Assembly (NCBI RefSeq): GCF_052857255.1
Contig: NC_135497.1
Span: 179,479,745 to 179,543,744, forward strand
Source: Amblyomma americanum
Taxonomy: Eukaryota > Arthropoda > Arachnida > Ixodida > Ixodidae
Direction of reading: 5' to 3'
Length of the DNA: 64,000 nucleotides
The notes beneath the pieces are model-generated. The model saw only the letters and a list, made by a program, of their open reading frames with translations, made no database searches and was not told the origin of the DNA. Position 1 is the stretch's first letter; every line of letters starts with the position of its first letter. The translations under genes and the position numbers were made by a program. Positions 1-8,694 of the stretch are shown in pieces.

Positions 1-381
1 ATCTTTGCCTGAAGTTTTAATTACAATTTCTGCCTACCTTCATCGCAACAATCGTAGGCACGGCTTTTTCCACGAGTTTCTAAATCGAAGCAATCAAAAC
101 TGACACATTCGGGTCGTTTCTCTATCAGAAGCAATGATAATACGATTTTACTGTGGCACTGTACAACGTGAAGCTCAATTGAACGCCTGACATTAGCATC
201 CACACAACTTCCAGTGAAAAGTAGCATGCAGGCAAGGCGAAAGGTTCACTGCACAGTTGTTTTGTGTAATGCATATACAGAAATGGAACATCCAATGCGT
301 GACCTAACTGATCGGACCTAACGTCTGAAATTAGTATATAAGCGCTTAAATCTTTCGTTACAACACCACTGGGCATCGTTA
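1..381. other. no gene recognised
   Basis: No coding region, RNA gene or recognisable repeat stands out. The reading frames here are short and lack family motifs. Confidence 0.4.
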
Positions 382-597
382 ACCAGAGGTGGGCATTTGA
401 CCTAAAAAATCTGGACCCCACCTCATACTCAAAAAGAATTTGCCGACCTCACTCTACCTCAACCTCATCAGTTGAGGTTCAGGTCTCCTTTGAAGCCCTC
501 ACCTCACTTTTCCTGAGGCCACTGCTGACCTCTCTCAACCTCACCTCGACCTCAAATTGTGATGTTGAGGTCGGCTGCTCGACCTCAAAAAACAAAA
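382..597. repeat. ACCTC/GAGGT-rich irregular repeat
   Basis: The pentamer cctca (or its complement tgagg) recurs many times in irregular spacing, with local inverted pairs such as cctcatcag/ttgaggt. It codes for nothing obvious. It could be the body of a short mobile element or a degenerate simple repeat; the sequence does not decide between them. Confidence 0.5.
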
Positions 598-689
598 TAA
601 ATACAATCAAAAAGCGATTAAGAAGTTTTTCAGTTAAAAACAATTCTGAGAATCATGTGAGACAGGAAAGCCAAAATGATGATGGAAGG

Positions 690-897
690 TACAGTACGTA
701 CATTGCGGCTGTGAGTTGAGGACAGAACTGCTGACGCCAAGACAGCCAGTCCATCTTCTGTACCTATAGACGCGCGAAAACCAATTTGGGCGGGATAGTA
801 GAAACCGTGGTGCTCAAGCCACCACGACAGTCGTGTGGCAAGCACTTTTTCGGTAAGCTTGCATAATGTTGGCGTAAGAGATAAAGAGATATAGGCC
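690..897 (-). pseudogene. LINE-A reverse transcriptase, distal fragment
   Basis: The minus-strand frame encodes an RT segment with I-S-L-S/T-P-T-L-C-K-L followed by W-W-L-E-H-H and a Q-I-G-F-R motif, typical of the finger/palm region of LINE reverse transcriptases. Its amino side is cut exactly at the 5' LTR of the LTR element. The missing upstream part lies at 7451-7976, on the other side of that element, in the same reading frame once the 4-bp duplication is allowed for. Downstream the match ends around 700, before the catalytic A/F-x-D-D block, so the enzyme is truncated. Confidence 0.75.
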
Positions 898-1324
898 TGT
901 AAGGTTTCTGGCGACAGCCGGTGGTCTGTTTCAGTTGCGTATTCGGCCCGGACACCTGCAACCGGGGTCACTGCACGGCGATAGGCATCTTGGTTCCCAC
1001 GGCCGGTCCTCGCGTGGTTTATTGGTTTCGAGACGGAGGATTCCACTGCCGTTTGTAAACAACATTGTTCCCGGAAGATCGACCATGTGGCACGAAGGTA
1101 GTTAGCGACCGCCAGAACCGAGCAGGGGTGACTCACCCCTTCAACTGTGCCTGCTCGCCGGCGCCTCGCCAATTCGGACTTCCCGGAAGACGTGTCCGAC
1201 TTGACAGCGTGAGAACTGTCGTTCGGACGCGAAGACAATGCTCTCTCTGGTGGGGGCGATTTTCCAGCGGCACCCTCTCTCTCCGGCGAGGCATGTGACG
1301 GGGGCGTGTCCCTATGTGTGTGTG

Positions 1325-1357
<33 letters not shown>

Positions 1358-1663
1358 ACGACAACGCAAGTTAGGCCACACCCAACCTGGCGAAGACCTC
1401 CTCGAACCTGGGTAATCCTAGGGACCGGACCCTTTTTAAACTGGACGACGAGTGCCGTGAGGAAGGAATCCTCGATCATCCTCAGATCTTCTCAGATCCT
1501 CCGATCTTCCCCCATCACCCACCAATGGGTTCTTAAATCTTGTAAATAATGCAAAATAAACCCCCTGTACAGTTTCCTTCATAACTAAGTCCGACAACGT
1601 CATTCGGAGAAGGGACCTGCGGTGCTGAAAGTCAGCTCACTCAAGGACCTCTCGTCCCCAACA
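898..1663 (+). repeat. 5' LTR of Gmr1-like copy 1
   Basis: This 766-bp terminal repeat matches 6710-7450 nearly throughout. The largest difference is a longer GT tract here. It starts TG and ends CA. An AATAAA at 1555-1560 is a candidate polyadenylation signal. Confidence 0.9.
1313..1357 (+). repeat. (GT)n microsatellite inside the LTR
   Basis: A GT run with one interruption (gtttg). The 3' LTR carries a much shorter run at about 7124-7142, and copy 2 only a remnant near 13,913, so this tract accounts for most of the LTR length difference. Confidence 0.9.
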
Positions 1664-1665
1664 AC

Positions 1666-1682
1666 TGGTGGCAGCGATGGGA
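1666..1682 (+). other. primer-binding site, possibly for tRNA-Leu
   Basis: TGG followed by tggcagcgatggga lies 2 nt after the 5' LTR. This is the position and form of a tRNA 3'-end complement. From memory it fits the 3' end of a leucine tRNA with perhaps one mismatch; the tRNA identity is inference. Confidence 0.55.
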
Positions 1683-1862
1683 TGGACCGTGCGACATCGT
1701 GCTTTCTCAACCGGTAAGCGTTTCGGCATTTTGCTATAGGATTCGCCAGGCTTCAGATTTTGAGAGAATAATCTAGAATCACTGGGAAGTGTATGTCAAT
1801 TGAGAAAGAGTAATCTCACGACACTTTGCAGATAGCATTGCCAAAGCGGAGAAACCGTTGTC

Positions 1863-2198
1863 ATGGACCTTATGAAATTGTCAATGTCGGACTTGCTGTT
1901 GTTATGCGAGGAACTGTCAATAGAAGTACAGGGCAAGATTACAAAACTTGAAATATGCAAAACAATTCAAAAACACGTAGAGGACGATCAGCTGGTAGAT
2001 ACGTGGTATTTGGTACAGGAAGAAAAAAGATAAAGGGAAGCGGAATGGGAAAAAGAGAAAGAACGGAAAAAGTGGGAAGCTGAAAAAGAAGAAAGAAATC
2101 TAAAGCGATTGCAGCTTGAAAGCGAAAATCGGAAAAAGGCGACAGTACGAGAGCCGGTTCTCCTGAAAGAGCAAGCGATGTACAATCATATTGAATGA
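1863..2198 (+). pseudogene. gag amino-terminal ORF, copy 1, with internal stop
   Basis: The frame opens at ATG 1863 and continues to TGA 2196-2198. A TAA at 2031-2033 breaks it; copy 2 of the element has a sense codon there and is open. The product is highly charged, with a long E/K/R-rich predicted coiled coil in its second half. Its stop overlaps the start of the next gag ORF in an ATGA arrangement, which is the same in copy 2. It probably represents the amino-terminal part of Gag. Confidence 0.7.
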
Positions 2199-2875
2199 AC
2201 AGATTCATGCAGCCCTATGAAAGTGGAAGGCACATAGGATTGTACCTGGGAAACTTTGAGAGAACTTGCGAAAGGGAGAACTTTGCTCGCAGTACATGGC
2301 CGCAATGGCTTCTGACACTCTTGCCATGTGAAGTAGCTGAAGTCATAGCGAGACTTAGCACACAAGACGCAGCTGACTACGAAAAAGTCAAAGCCAGCCT
2401 GCTAAAAAGGTACCGGCTGTCAGCCGAAGCTTTCCGACAGCGCTTCAGGAACACAATGAAAAACGATAGCGAGGGCTATCCGGATTTCGCGTATGGCCTA
2501 AAGACGAATCTGCTAGAGTGGCTAAAAGGAGCCGAGGTTTATGAAAGTCGAGACAAAATCATCGAGTGTTTTTGCCTTGAGCAATTTTACCGAAGCATTC
2601 CCCAAGTGGTGAAACTGTGGGTTCAAGACAGGGAAAAAGTCGACACAGTTGAAAGGGCCGCTGAGCTAGCAGAGGAGTACGTTTCGCGCACAAGGTTGAG
2701 CACTGAAGAGGGTGCGTCACACGCTCGAAACGCGATGCGAGATAAAGGGCCTAGCAGAAAGACGCGAAGTGCTAGAAGTTCGGAGCAATCGGAGGCAGCG
2801 AAGGTAGCGCCAGAAAAGCGTGAAGAACAGGCAAAAAGACAGGGAGCAGACAAAGCCGCGAAAAAAAGAGTTTGA
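2195..2875 (+). CDS. gag: Gag capsid region with SCAN-like domain, copy 1
   Basis: A 226-residue open frame. Residues about 64-165 resemble a SCAN domain: an F-R-x-R-F-R segment, then W-L, then D-K-I-I-E-C-x-C-L-E-Q-F, S-I-P and W-V, then a final helix with A-E-L-A-E-E-Y. SCAN domains of vertebrate zinc-finger proteins are known to derive from the capsid of Gmr1-like retrotransposons, which supports the element assignment. The tail is basic. The frame stops at 2875 just after an A-run, while the zinc-knuckle frame has already opened at 2820. Passing from one to the other needs a one-base frame change, also required in copy 2. Confidence 0.8.
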   Translation: MNRFMQPYESGRHIGLYLGNFERTCERENFARSTWPQWLLTLLPCEVAEVIARLSTQDAADYEKVKASLLKRYRLSAEAFRQRFRNTMKNDSEGYPDFAYGLKTNLLEWLKGAEVYESRDKIIECFCLEQFYRSIPQVVKLWVQDREKVDTVERAAELAEEYVSRTRLSTEEGASHARNAMRDKGPSRKTRSARSSEQSEAAKVAPEKREEQAKRQGADKAAKKRV

Positions 2876-4097
2876 GGCCAGTAGGCCATTTCGTTGCTAC
2901 AACTGCAATGGTGTCGGGCACTATGCAGCCAGGTGTACAAAGCAACGTTTGGTGTTCTCGTGCGTCGAGGATAACGCCGAGAATCTAGAGCTCCTTAAGC
3001 CATACCTGCACGAGCTGCACGTTAACGGGAAACCGTGCAGGGTGCTTCGTGATAGCGCCGCGACGATGGACGTTGTCCATCCGTCTTACGTTTCCACGGA
3101 CGATTTTACGGGAGAAGTCTCGTGGATAAAACAGGCAGTAGAAGAACACAGTGTATGCCTTCCCATAGCTAGAGTGAGAATTTGTGGACCGTTTGGAGAG
3201 CTAATCACTGAAGCCGCAGTTTCGAAGGCCGTGCCACTTCAATATCCTTACCTCTTCTCGAATCGATCAGACCAATTGCTACGCGAGAGAAGCCAGAAGC
3301 TCGGAAGCGGGGTGATACAAGCTTTGACAAGGTCGAAAACTCGTCAGCTCGCGTCTCAACTAAGTCAGATCCCCGAACCTCAGGTAGCCAGAGACGCACC
3401 AGCCAGCATATCGTTGCAATCAAATGAGGAGGGAAGGGAACCAACGAGGAATGAAAGACAGACAGCTGACCGAGCAAATGAGCGACCAGGGACTTCAACC
3501 ACTAAGTCGGTAGAGGAATCAGAAAACGCTGAAGTATCCGTTTTATCTCCAACATCGCGTAGTTTTGATTGCATTCTGCAGGTGAACAGGGAGTCCCTAA
3601 TAAAAGAACAGAAGCAGGATCCCACTTTAAAAAGACTGCACCTTACAGCTAAAGAGGGCATCGCGAGACGCAACATAACAATGCATGAGAAGGGAGGCTT
3701 ACTATACCGACACTACCAGGACAAAAAAGGCAAAACATTTGATCAGCTGGTCGTGCCCGAAAAATACAGAGCGGACATTCTGAGTCTCTGCCACGGAAAT
3801 GGCTGGGCAGGACATCTGGGAATCAATAAAACAAAGGAGCGACTATTAATGGAATATTATTGGCCGGGTTGTTTCAAAGATGCAGAACGCTACGTAAAAT
3901 CATGCGATGCGTGCCAGCGCGTGGGCAAGCCTGGAGAGACATGGAAGGCTCCACTGAAAATTGTACCATTGATCTCGGAACCCTTCCGCCGGCTTGTAAT
4001 AGACACAGTAGGCCCTTTGCCAAAACGAAATCAGGCTATAAGTACTTGCTTACTATGCTATGTCCCGCCACAAAATTTCCCGAAGCAATTCCGTTGA
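2820..4097 (+). CDS. pol: pol part 1: nucleocapsid zinc knuckle, protease and integrase amino half, copy 1
   Basis: The first in-frame ATG is only a convention, since translation probably enters from gag. Domains: CCHC knuckle at residues 26-39 (C-x2-C-x4-H-x4-C); aspartic protease with a D-S-A triad at residues 78-80 in place of the usual D-S/T-G; a long charged linker; then the integrase HHCC zinc-binding domain (H-x4-H ... C-D-A-C) and the first catalytic Asp in the I-D-T-V-G-P-L-P stretch. The frame then breaks at about 4025, in the middle of integrase, and the rest of the domain continues in another frame. Copy 2 has exactly the same break. Confidence 0.8.
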   Translation: MKNRQKDREQTKPRKKEFEASRPFRCYNCNGVGHYAARCTKQRLVFSCVEDNAENLELLKPYLHELHVNGKPCRVLRDSAATMDVVHPSYVSTDDFTGEVSWIKQAVEEHSVCLPIARVRICGPFGELITEAAVSKAVPLQYPYLFSNRSDQLLRERSQKLGSGVIQALTRSKTRQLASQLSQIPEPQVARDAPASISLQSNEEGREPTRNERQTADRANERPGTSTTKSVEESENAEVSVLSPTSRSFDCILQVNRESLIKEQKQDPTLKRLHLTAKEGIARRNITMHEKGGLLYRHYQDKKGKTFDQLVVPEKYRADILSLCHGNGWAGHLGINKTKERLLMEYYWPGCFKDAERYVKSCDACQRVGKPGETWKAPLKIVPLISEPFRRLVIDTVGPLPKRNQAISTCLLCYVPPQNFPKQFR

Positions 4098-4843
4098 AGG
4101 ACTTGAGCTCCACAGAAATAGTTGACGCCCTTTTGTCAGTGTTCGCGAGAATAGGATTTCCGGCAGAAAACCAAGCCGATCAGGCGACGGTCTTTACAAG
4201 CGCGTTGACGACCACATTCCTAGAAAGATGCGGAATAAAACTGTTACACAGCTCGATGTACCATCCGCAGTCCAACAGTGTAGAGAAATGGCATTCGGTG
4301 CTGAAGCGGGTGCTACGCGCTCTTTGTTATGAGCATAAAGCAGACTGGGAGGATTGTCTACCGGCCACACTTTTCGCTTTACGAACAGTCCCCCACGAAG
4401 CTACGGGGCTTACGCCAGCAGAACTCGTGTACGGAAGAGCCCTCCGCTCTCCCCTCCGAATGCTGAGAGAAACTTGGGAAGGGACAGGAGAGAACCAGAC
4501 AGTGGTTGAGTACGTGCTTCAGCTAATGGACCGCCTTAACAATACGAGGGAATTAGTAAACCGAAATATGAAAGCTGCTCAGGAGGCCGCCAAGGTCTAT
4601 TATGACAAAAACGCGCGCCTTCGAGGATTCACCGCGGGCGATCGCGTGATGATCCTCCGACCATCGAGAAAAACATGCTGGAAGTTCACTGGGATATGGT
4701 CCAGTGGAAGTGTTGCAAAAACTTTCGGACGCGAATTACGCGCTAAGGGTTCCAGGCAGGGGAAACCAGGTGAGAATCTATCATTGCAATCTGATGAAGC
4801 CGTTCGTGGAACGCAGCGGGATCGTCAATCTGACTCTAAATGA
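4025..4843 (+). pseudogene. integrase catalytic core and carboxy end, copy 1
   Basis: This continues the DDE integrase after a -1 frame change at an A-run (4022-4025). The second catalytic Asp lies in the A-D-Q-A-T-V-F motif and the Glu in S-N-S-V-E-K-W-H, about 35 residues later, as in Ty3/gypsy integrases. A G-L-T-P-A-E-L-V-Y-G-R motif follows. Near 4691 the frame changes again, and the end of integrase runs on into the RT frame; the residues from 4692 to 4843 in this frame are therefore nonsense. Confidence 0.75.
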
Positions 4844-5486
4844 ACCAGAAGAGCTGGACAGCGAGAGTCAGGGTTGGAAGGGAGGTGCGGACGCTAGTGA
4901 CAACGTGGAGAACATTCTGGCTCACTCCATGAATGCAGATTTCCTAAGCGGGACCCAGGTCGACACGCTAAAGCAGTTGAGTGAATTCGCTGACCTATTT
5001 AGCAGTCGCCCGGGAAAGACACACCTCATGACACACGAAATCGAGCTCACGTCTGATGAGCCGGTACGGTCGAAACCCTACAGGGTATCACCGCGGCAAA
5101 AAGAAATAAAGGACGCGGAAATTCAGCGCATGTTGGAGTTAGGGGTTGTAGAGCCAGCGGAAAGTGACTATACCTCACCGCTAATTCTTGTTGAGGCCCC
5201 AGGGAAAGATCCTCGTCCCTGCGTGCATTATAGAAAGCTGAATGCAATTACCAGGGATCAGCTATACCCGATTCCCAACATAGAGGAAAGTATAGAAAGG
5301 GTGAGCGGCGCGAAATTCATTTCCACCCTCGATCTCGTACAGGGATATTGGCAAGTTCCCCTCTCAGAAAGCGCGAGCAGGTATGCCGCTTTCATCTCCC
5401 CAGCGGGCACCTTTCGACCCTTAATGCTTAGTTTTGTATTTAAAAATGCCCCTACAGCTTCTCGAAACTCATGGACATCGTACTGA
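4692..5486 (+). pseudogene. reverse transcriptase, fingers and first palm part, copy 1
   Basis: After a short carboxy tail of integrase (L-Q-K-L-S-D and V-R-I-Y-H-C-N-L-M-K-P), the frame encodes the RT start: H-E-I-E-L then S-P-R-Q-K-E-I, S-P-L-I-L-V, R-x-C-V-H-Y-R-K-L-N and F-I-S-T-L-D-L-V-Q-G-Y-W-Q-V, with the first catalytic Asp in L-D-L. The usual M-P-F-G-L/M-K-N-A-P block is degraded here (the F-G pair is lost), and the frame breaks just after it at about 5452. RT lies downstream of integrase, the reverse of ordinary Ty3/gypsy elements. Confidence 0.8.
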
Positions 5487-6319
5487 AGGACATGCAGTGC
5501 TTTGCACTCCTTTATTTAGACGATGTGGCAATTTTTTCGGAAACCAAGCAAGATCATCTAGAACACCTAAGGACCGTGTTTTCCAGTTTACGACAGGCTG
5601 GACTGACACTGAAGGCAGAAAAGTGTAGATTTGGTTGCGCACAGGTGACGTACTTGGGCCACGTTGTAGGCCAGGGAACTAGGGGACCATCCGAGTTAAA
5701 GATTGCCACGATCGCAGCATTTCTGCAACCACGGACGAAAACGGACATTCGCTCATTTTTGGGATTAGTTGGGTACTACCAGCGATATATTCCTAACTAC
5801 TCACAGCGGGCTAGTCCCTTAACTGACGCCTTGCGAAAGGGAGCACCTACTAAAGTAAGTTGGGATAACCAAAAAGAAAACGCCTTCAAAAGCCTGAAGG
5901 AAGCACTCGTGTCCCGACCCTTGCTCAGGACCCCTGACTATGGGAAACAGTTTATAGTCCAGTGTGATGCCAGCGATAGAGGGCTGGGTGCTGTCTTAAG
6001 CCAAGTTGGCTACGACCATGATGAACACCCAGTTCTGTACATCAGCCGCAAACTGACCAGTAAAGAGGAAGCGTACAGCGCTTCCGAAAAAGAGTGCGCG
6101 TGTTTACTTTGGGCAGCGCAGAAGTTGAAGTGTTACCTGTACGGAGCAAAGTTTGTATTTGAGACTGACCATTGTCCTTTAACGTGGCTGCGACAGATGT
6201 CCCCCAAAAATTGTCGCTTGCTCAGATGGAGTCTGGCTCTCCAACAGTACAATTTCTCGGTGCGTTATAAGAAGGGGAAACTGCACGGAAATGCTGATGG
6301 CTTGAGCAGACTGATGTGA
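5453..6319 (+). CDS. pol: reverse transcriptase palm/thumb and RNase H, copy 1
   Basis: The frame resumes RT with the catalytic Y-L-D-D-V box, then the G-H-V-V motif, then the connection segment S-F-L-G-L-V-G-Y-Y-Q-R-Y-I-P. RNase H follows: Q-C-D-A-S-D-R-G-L-G-A-V-L with the first catalytic Asp, then Y-S-A-S-E-K-E-C with Glu, then T-D-H with Asp, ending in H-G-N-A-D-G-L-S-R, the usual end of Ty3/gypsy RNase H. It stops at 6319 with no further domain. The first in-frame ATG is 5471; the RT reading begins upstream of it at 5453. Confidence 0.85.
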   Translation, partial: YSFSKLMDIVLKDMQCFALLYLDDVAIFSETKQDHLEHLRTVFSSLRQAGLTLKAEKCRFGCAQVTYLGHVVGQGTRGPSELKIATIAAFLQPRTKTDIRSFLGLVGYYQRYIPNYSQRASPLTDALRKGAPTKVSWDNQKENAFKSLKEALVSRPLLRTPDYGKQFIVQCDASDRGLGAVLSQVGYDHDEHPVLYISRKLTSKEEAYSASEKECACLLWAAQKLKCYLYGAKFVFETDHCPLTWLRQMSPKNCRLLRWSLALQQYNFSVRYKKGKLHGNADGLSRLM

Positions 6320-6709
6320 GCGGGAGAACTAAGAGAAATCTCCTCCTGTGTGAGTTTTTTTTTTTTACTTTGTTCCGAGTAATCCGGCTGTGCCAGTTTC
6401 AAAAGGGGATGTTTCGCGCTCAGTCGGCACAAAATTAACCCAAATTTGAACACAATTTTTTAAAAGTGTATTGTTGTCAATGGAAGAAGCCTGGTGATTC
6501 TTTGGCGAAGTCCGAGCGCTTGCGGGTGGGGCAGTGCTTTGCCGTTTGGAACGTCCCACCTGCGCTTTCCTTTGTTGGTGGTGCTTTGGGTTCTGCCTTG
6601 GGGGCGATGATATTGCAATCCAGGGGACCAACACGGACGCCATCTTATCTCTTCCTGCCCAGCGGTCGTCAACGCTGGACATTCGAGATTTTTCGGGCCG
6701 CGGAGGAGC
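6320..6709 (+). other. pol-to-LTR spacer of copy 1
   Basis: About 390 bp without a recognisable domain. A short purine stretch (cggaggag) directly precedes the 3' LTR and is the only candidate polypurine tract; it is weak. Confidence 0.5.
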
Positions 6710-7450
6710 TGTAAGGTTTCTGGCGACAGCCGGTGGTCTGTTTCAGCTGCGTATTCGGCCCGGACACCTGCAACCGGGGTCACTGCACGGCGATAGGCAT
6801 CTTGGTTCCCACGGCCGGTCCTCGTGTGGTTTATTGGATTCGAGACGGAGGATTCCACTCCGTTTGTAAACAACATTGTTCCCGGAAGATCGACCGTGCG
6901 GCACGGAGGCAGTTAGCGACTGCCAGAACCGAGCAGGGGTGGCTCACCCCTTCAACTGTGCCTGCTCGCCGGCGCCTCGCCCATTCGGACTTCCCGGAAG
7001 ACGTGTCCGACTTGACAGCGTGAGAACTGTCGTTCGGACGCGAAGACAACGCTCTCTCTGGTGGGGGCGATTGTCCAGCGGCACCCTCTCTCACCGGCGA
7101 GGCATGTGACGGGGGCGTGTCCCTATGTGTGTGTGTGTGTGTACGACAACGCAAGTTAGGCCACACCCAACCTGGCGAAGACCTCCTCGAACCTGGGGAA
7201 TCCTAGGGACCGGACCCTTTTTAAACCGGACGACGAGTGCCGTGAGGAAGGAATCTTCGATCATCCTCAGATCTTCTCAGATCCTCCGATCTTCCCCCAT
7301 CACCGACCAATGGGTTCTTAAATCTTGTAAATAATGTAAAATAAACCCACTGTACAGTTTCCTTCATAACCAAGTCCGACAACGTCATTCGAAGAAGGGA
7401 CCTGCGGCGCTGAAAGAGTCAGCTCACTCAAGGACCCCTCGTCCCCAACA
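6710..7450 (+). repeat. 3' LTR of Gmr1-like copy 1
   Basis: This 741-bp repeat runs from TGTAAGG to CCCCAACA and matches the 5' LTR apart from scattered substitutions and a short GT tract. AATAAA is at 7340-7345. It is followed at once by GGCC and then by LINE-A sequence. Confidence 0.9.
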
Positions 7451-7976
7451 GGCCAGAAATTTCCGAGGTCTGTCGGCGGCTTCCCCTGCTTTGGTATGGG
7501 GATCACAATAGCCGATTTCCAAGTTTCTGGTACGACGCCTTCTATCCATACCTTTTTAATGGTGGTGAGGAGTTGAGGCAGTACAGCGGAATTTAAGTTC
7601 TTGTAAACCTCGTACGGAATGGAGTCCGGACCGGGCGCAGTCTTCCGAAGGGCTTCGTCTATTGCTGCAAGCAACTCGGGCTTTGAAAATGGGCGTGCAA
7701 TTCCCTCGGCGTCGGCTGTAGATGGGAGCTTATCGACACATGCTGGAATGGCAGCCAAGGGGGCTCCTATGACCCTTGGAGGCAACACATCATACTTGGG
7801 GAAGAACTTCCGCGCTGCCTCTCTGGAGAAATCAACCGGAGCTAAGTTAGCTGCGAAGAATGCTGTGGCCGCTGCGTCAGGACGACGGTAACCATGTTCC
7901 ATTGCACGAAACGTTCGCCAGAGAGCAGCATTCGATGACTTTGTCGAGAACTGCTCACACCACGCATGCCACTGCC
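7451..7976 (-). pseudogene. LINE-A ORF2, proximal reverse transcriptase
   Basis: The minus-strand frame encodes the start of a LINE RT: a K-T-A-P-G-P-D-S-I-P-Y motif, then V-P-E-T-W-K-S-A-I-V-I-P-I-P-K-Q-G-K, then N-F-W-P at the very end, where most families have N-F-R-P-I-S. It stops at the 3' LTR boundary, and the rest of the block is at 897 downward. The upstream linker is separated from it by the palindromic insertion; removing that insertion and one copy of its target duplication puts both parts in one frame. Confidence 0.8.
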
Positions 7977-8163
7977 GTCGCGAGAGATGTTCATTTTCGC
8001 TCTCAGCGCAACACGAACGGGACACAAGACGAAGGACTAGCACAAACAGGCGCTAGTCCTTCGTGCTAGTCCGTCTTGTGCCCCGTTCGTGTTGCGCTGA
8101 GAGCGAAAATGAACACTTACCAACTCGCCCAAATTTCCGCCTTGCTGACCGGTCGCGAGAGAT
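7977..8163. mobile_element. palindromic (foldback) element, copy 1, with 12-bp target duplication
   Basis: The 12-mer gtcgcgagagat occurs at 7977-7988 and 8152-8163. Between them lie 163 bp: two arms of roughly 52 bp that are near-perfect reverse complements (about 7989-8041 and 8064-8115), a short loop with a partial duplication of an arm segment, and a 36-nt unpaired tail containing accaactcgcccaa. It interrupts LINE-A ORF2; taking out 175 bp restores that frame. There is no coding capacity. A related element lies in both complete array units. Confidence 0.8.
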
Positions 8164-8692
8164 CGCGTTCATATCTGCGAGCCTTGGCAGTAAGGTAATT
8201 CAGCCTTGTCCGTGCTTGCGCAGAAGTCGGGTCTCGGGAAGCTGCCATCTCCGCTTGTCGGCGAGCAGCCCACAGGTTAAGCAGACCAACATCCCGCGCC
8301 GGGCGATTCACGTCCGTCCAGTTGACAGCAGTAGCCTTATTCAGCGCAGTTTGTAAGCAGTCCACAAGTAGTGTAGATGATTGCAGAGAGAGATCTTCGA
8401 CGGTGGTGCGAAACTTGTCCCAATTGACCACAGAACACCTACAGCGTAATCGGCGGGCCCTTGATGTATGGAGACCGATTATGATAGGATGGTGGTCACT
8501 ACCCCAGCAGTCTGGCTCCAGGTGCCACGATGGAGTCCCGGGTCCTGACCACCACGTAAGGTCCGGTGCATATGTTGGAATGCAAGCATGGCGCACAGTC
8601 CGCGTTGCTGAATCTGGATGGTTGAGTAAAACAAACAGCGCATCTGCGAATGCGTCCCGCACACGCCTACCACGGGGGCTTGAAGTGGGGTA
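8164..8692 (-). pseudogene. LINE-A ORF2, end of endonuclease and linker to RT
   Basis: The frame encodes P-D-L-T-W-W-S and G-S-D-H-H-P-I, the last being the conserved SDH motif of AP-like LINE endonucleases (its His is a catalytic residue). It then runs through the usual helical linker to RT. A one-base loss near 8690 puts it out of frame with the amino half of the endonuclease. Confidence 0.75.
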
Positions 8693-8694
8693 CC

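Larger units (their letters stand above)
898..7450 (+). mobile_element. Gmr1-like Ty3/gypsy LTR retrotransposon, copy 1 (full length)
   Basis: Two LTRs beginning TGTAAGG and ending CAACA or close to it (898-1663 and 6710-7450) enclose gag, protease, integrase, reverse transcriptase and RNase H, in that order. It is flanked by GGCC on both sides (894-897 and 7451-7454), a 4-bp target duplication. Integrase upstream of RT is the Ty1/copia-like order known in Ty3/gypsy elements only from the Gmr1-like group; the Gag carries the SCAN-like capsid also known from that group. No envelope-like ORF is present. The coding region has a stop in gag and several frame breaks, so this copy is inactive. It sits inside the RT gene of LINE-A, which it split. 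Confidence 0.88.

Noticed and set aside
630..1364. One 244-codon minus-strand protein
   Set aside because: It joins LINE RT residues (below 898) with meaningless translation of the LTR and its GT repeat; only the RT part is real.
4018..4030. Canonical -1 ribosomal frameshift site in integrase
   Set aside because: The bases g-cca-aaa-cg do not form an X-XXY-YYZ slippery heptamer. A simple P-site slip on the A-run is possible, but a lost A in the source element explains it equally well.
1863..7450. Endogenous retrovirus with envelope gene
   Set aside because: No open frame of envelope type lies between RNase H (ending 6319) and the 3' LTR, and the 390-bp gap is too small.
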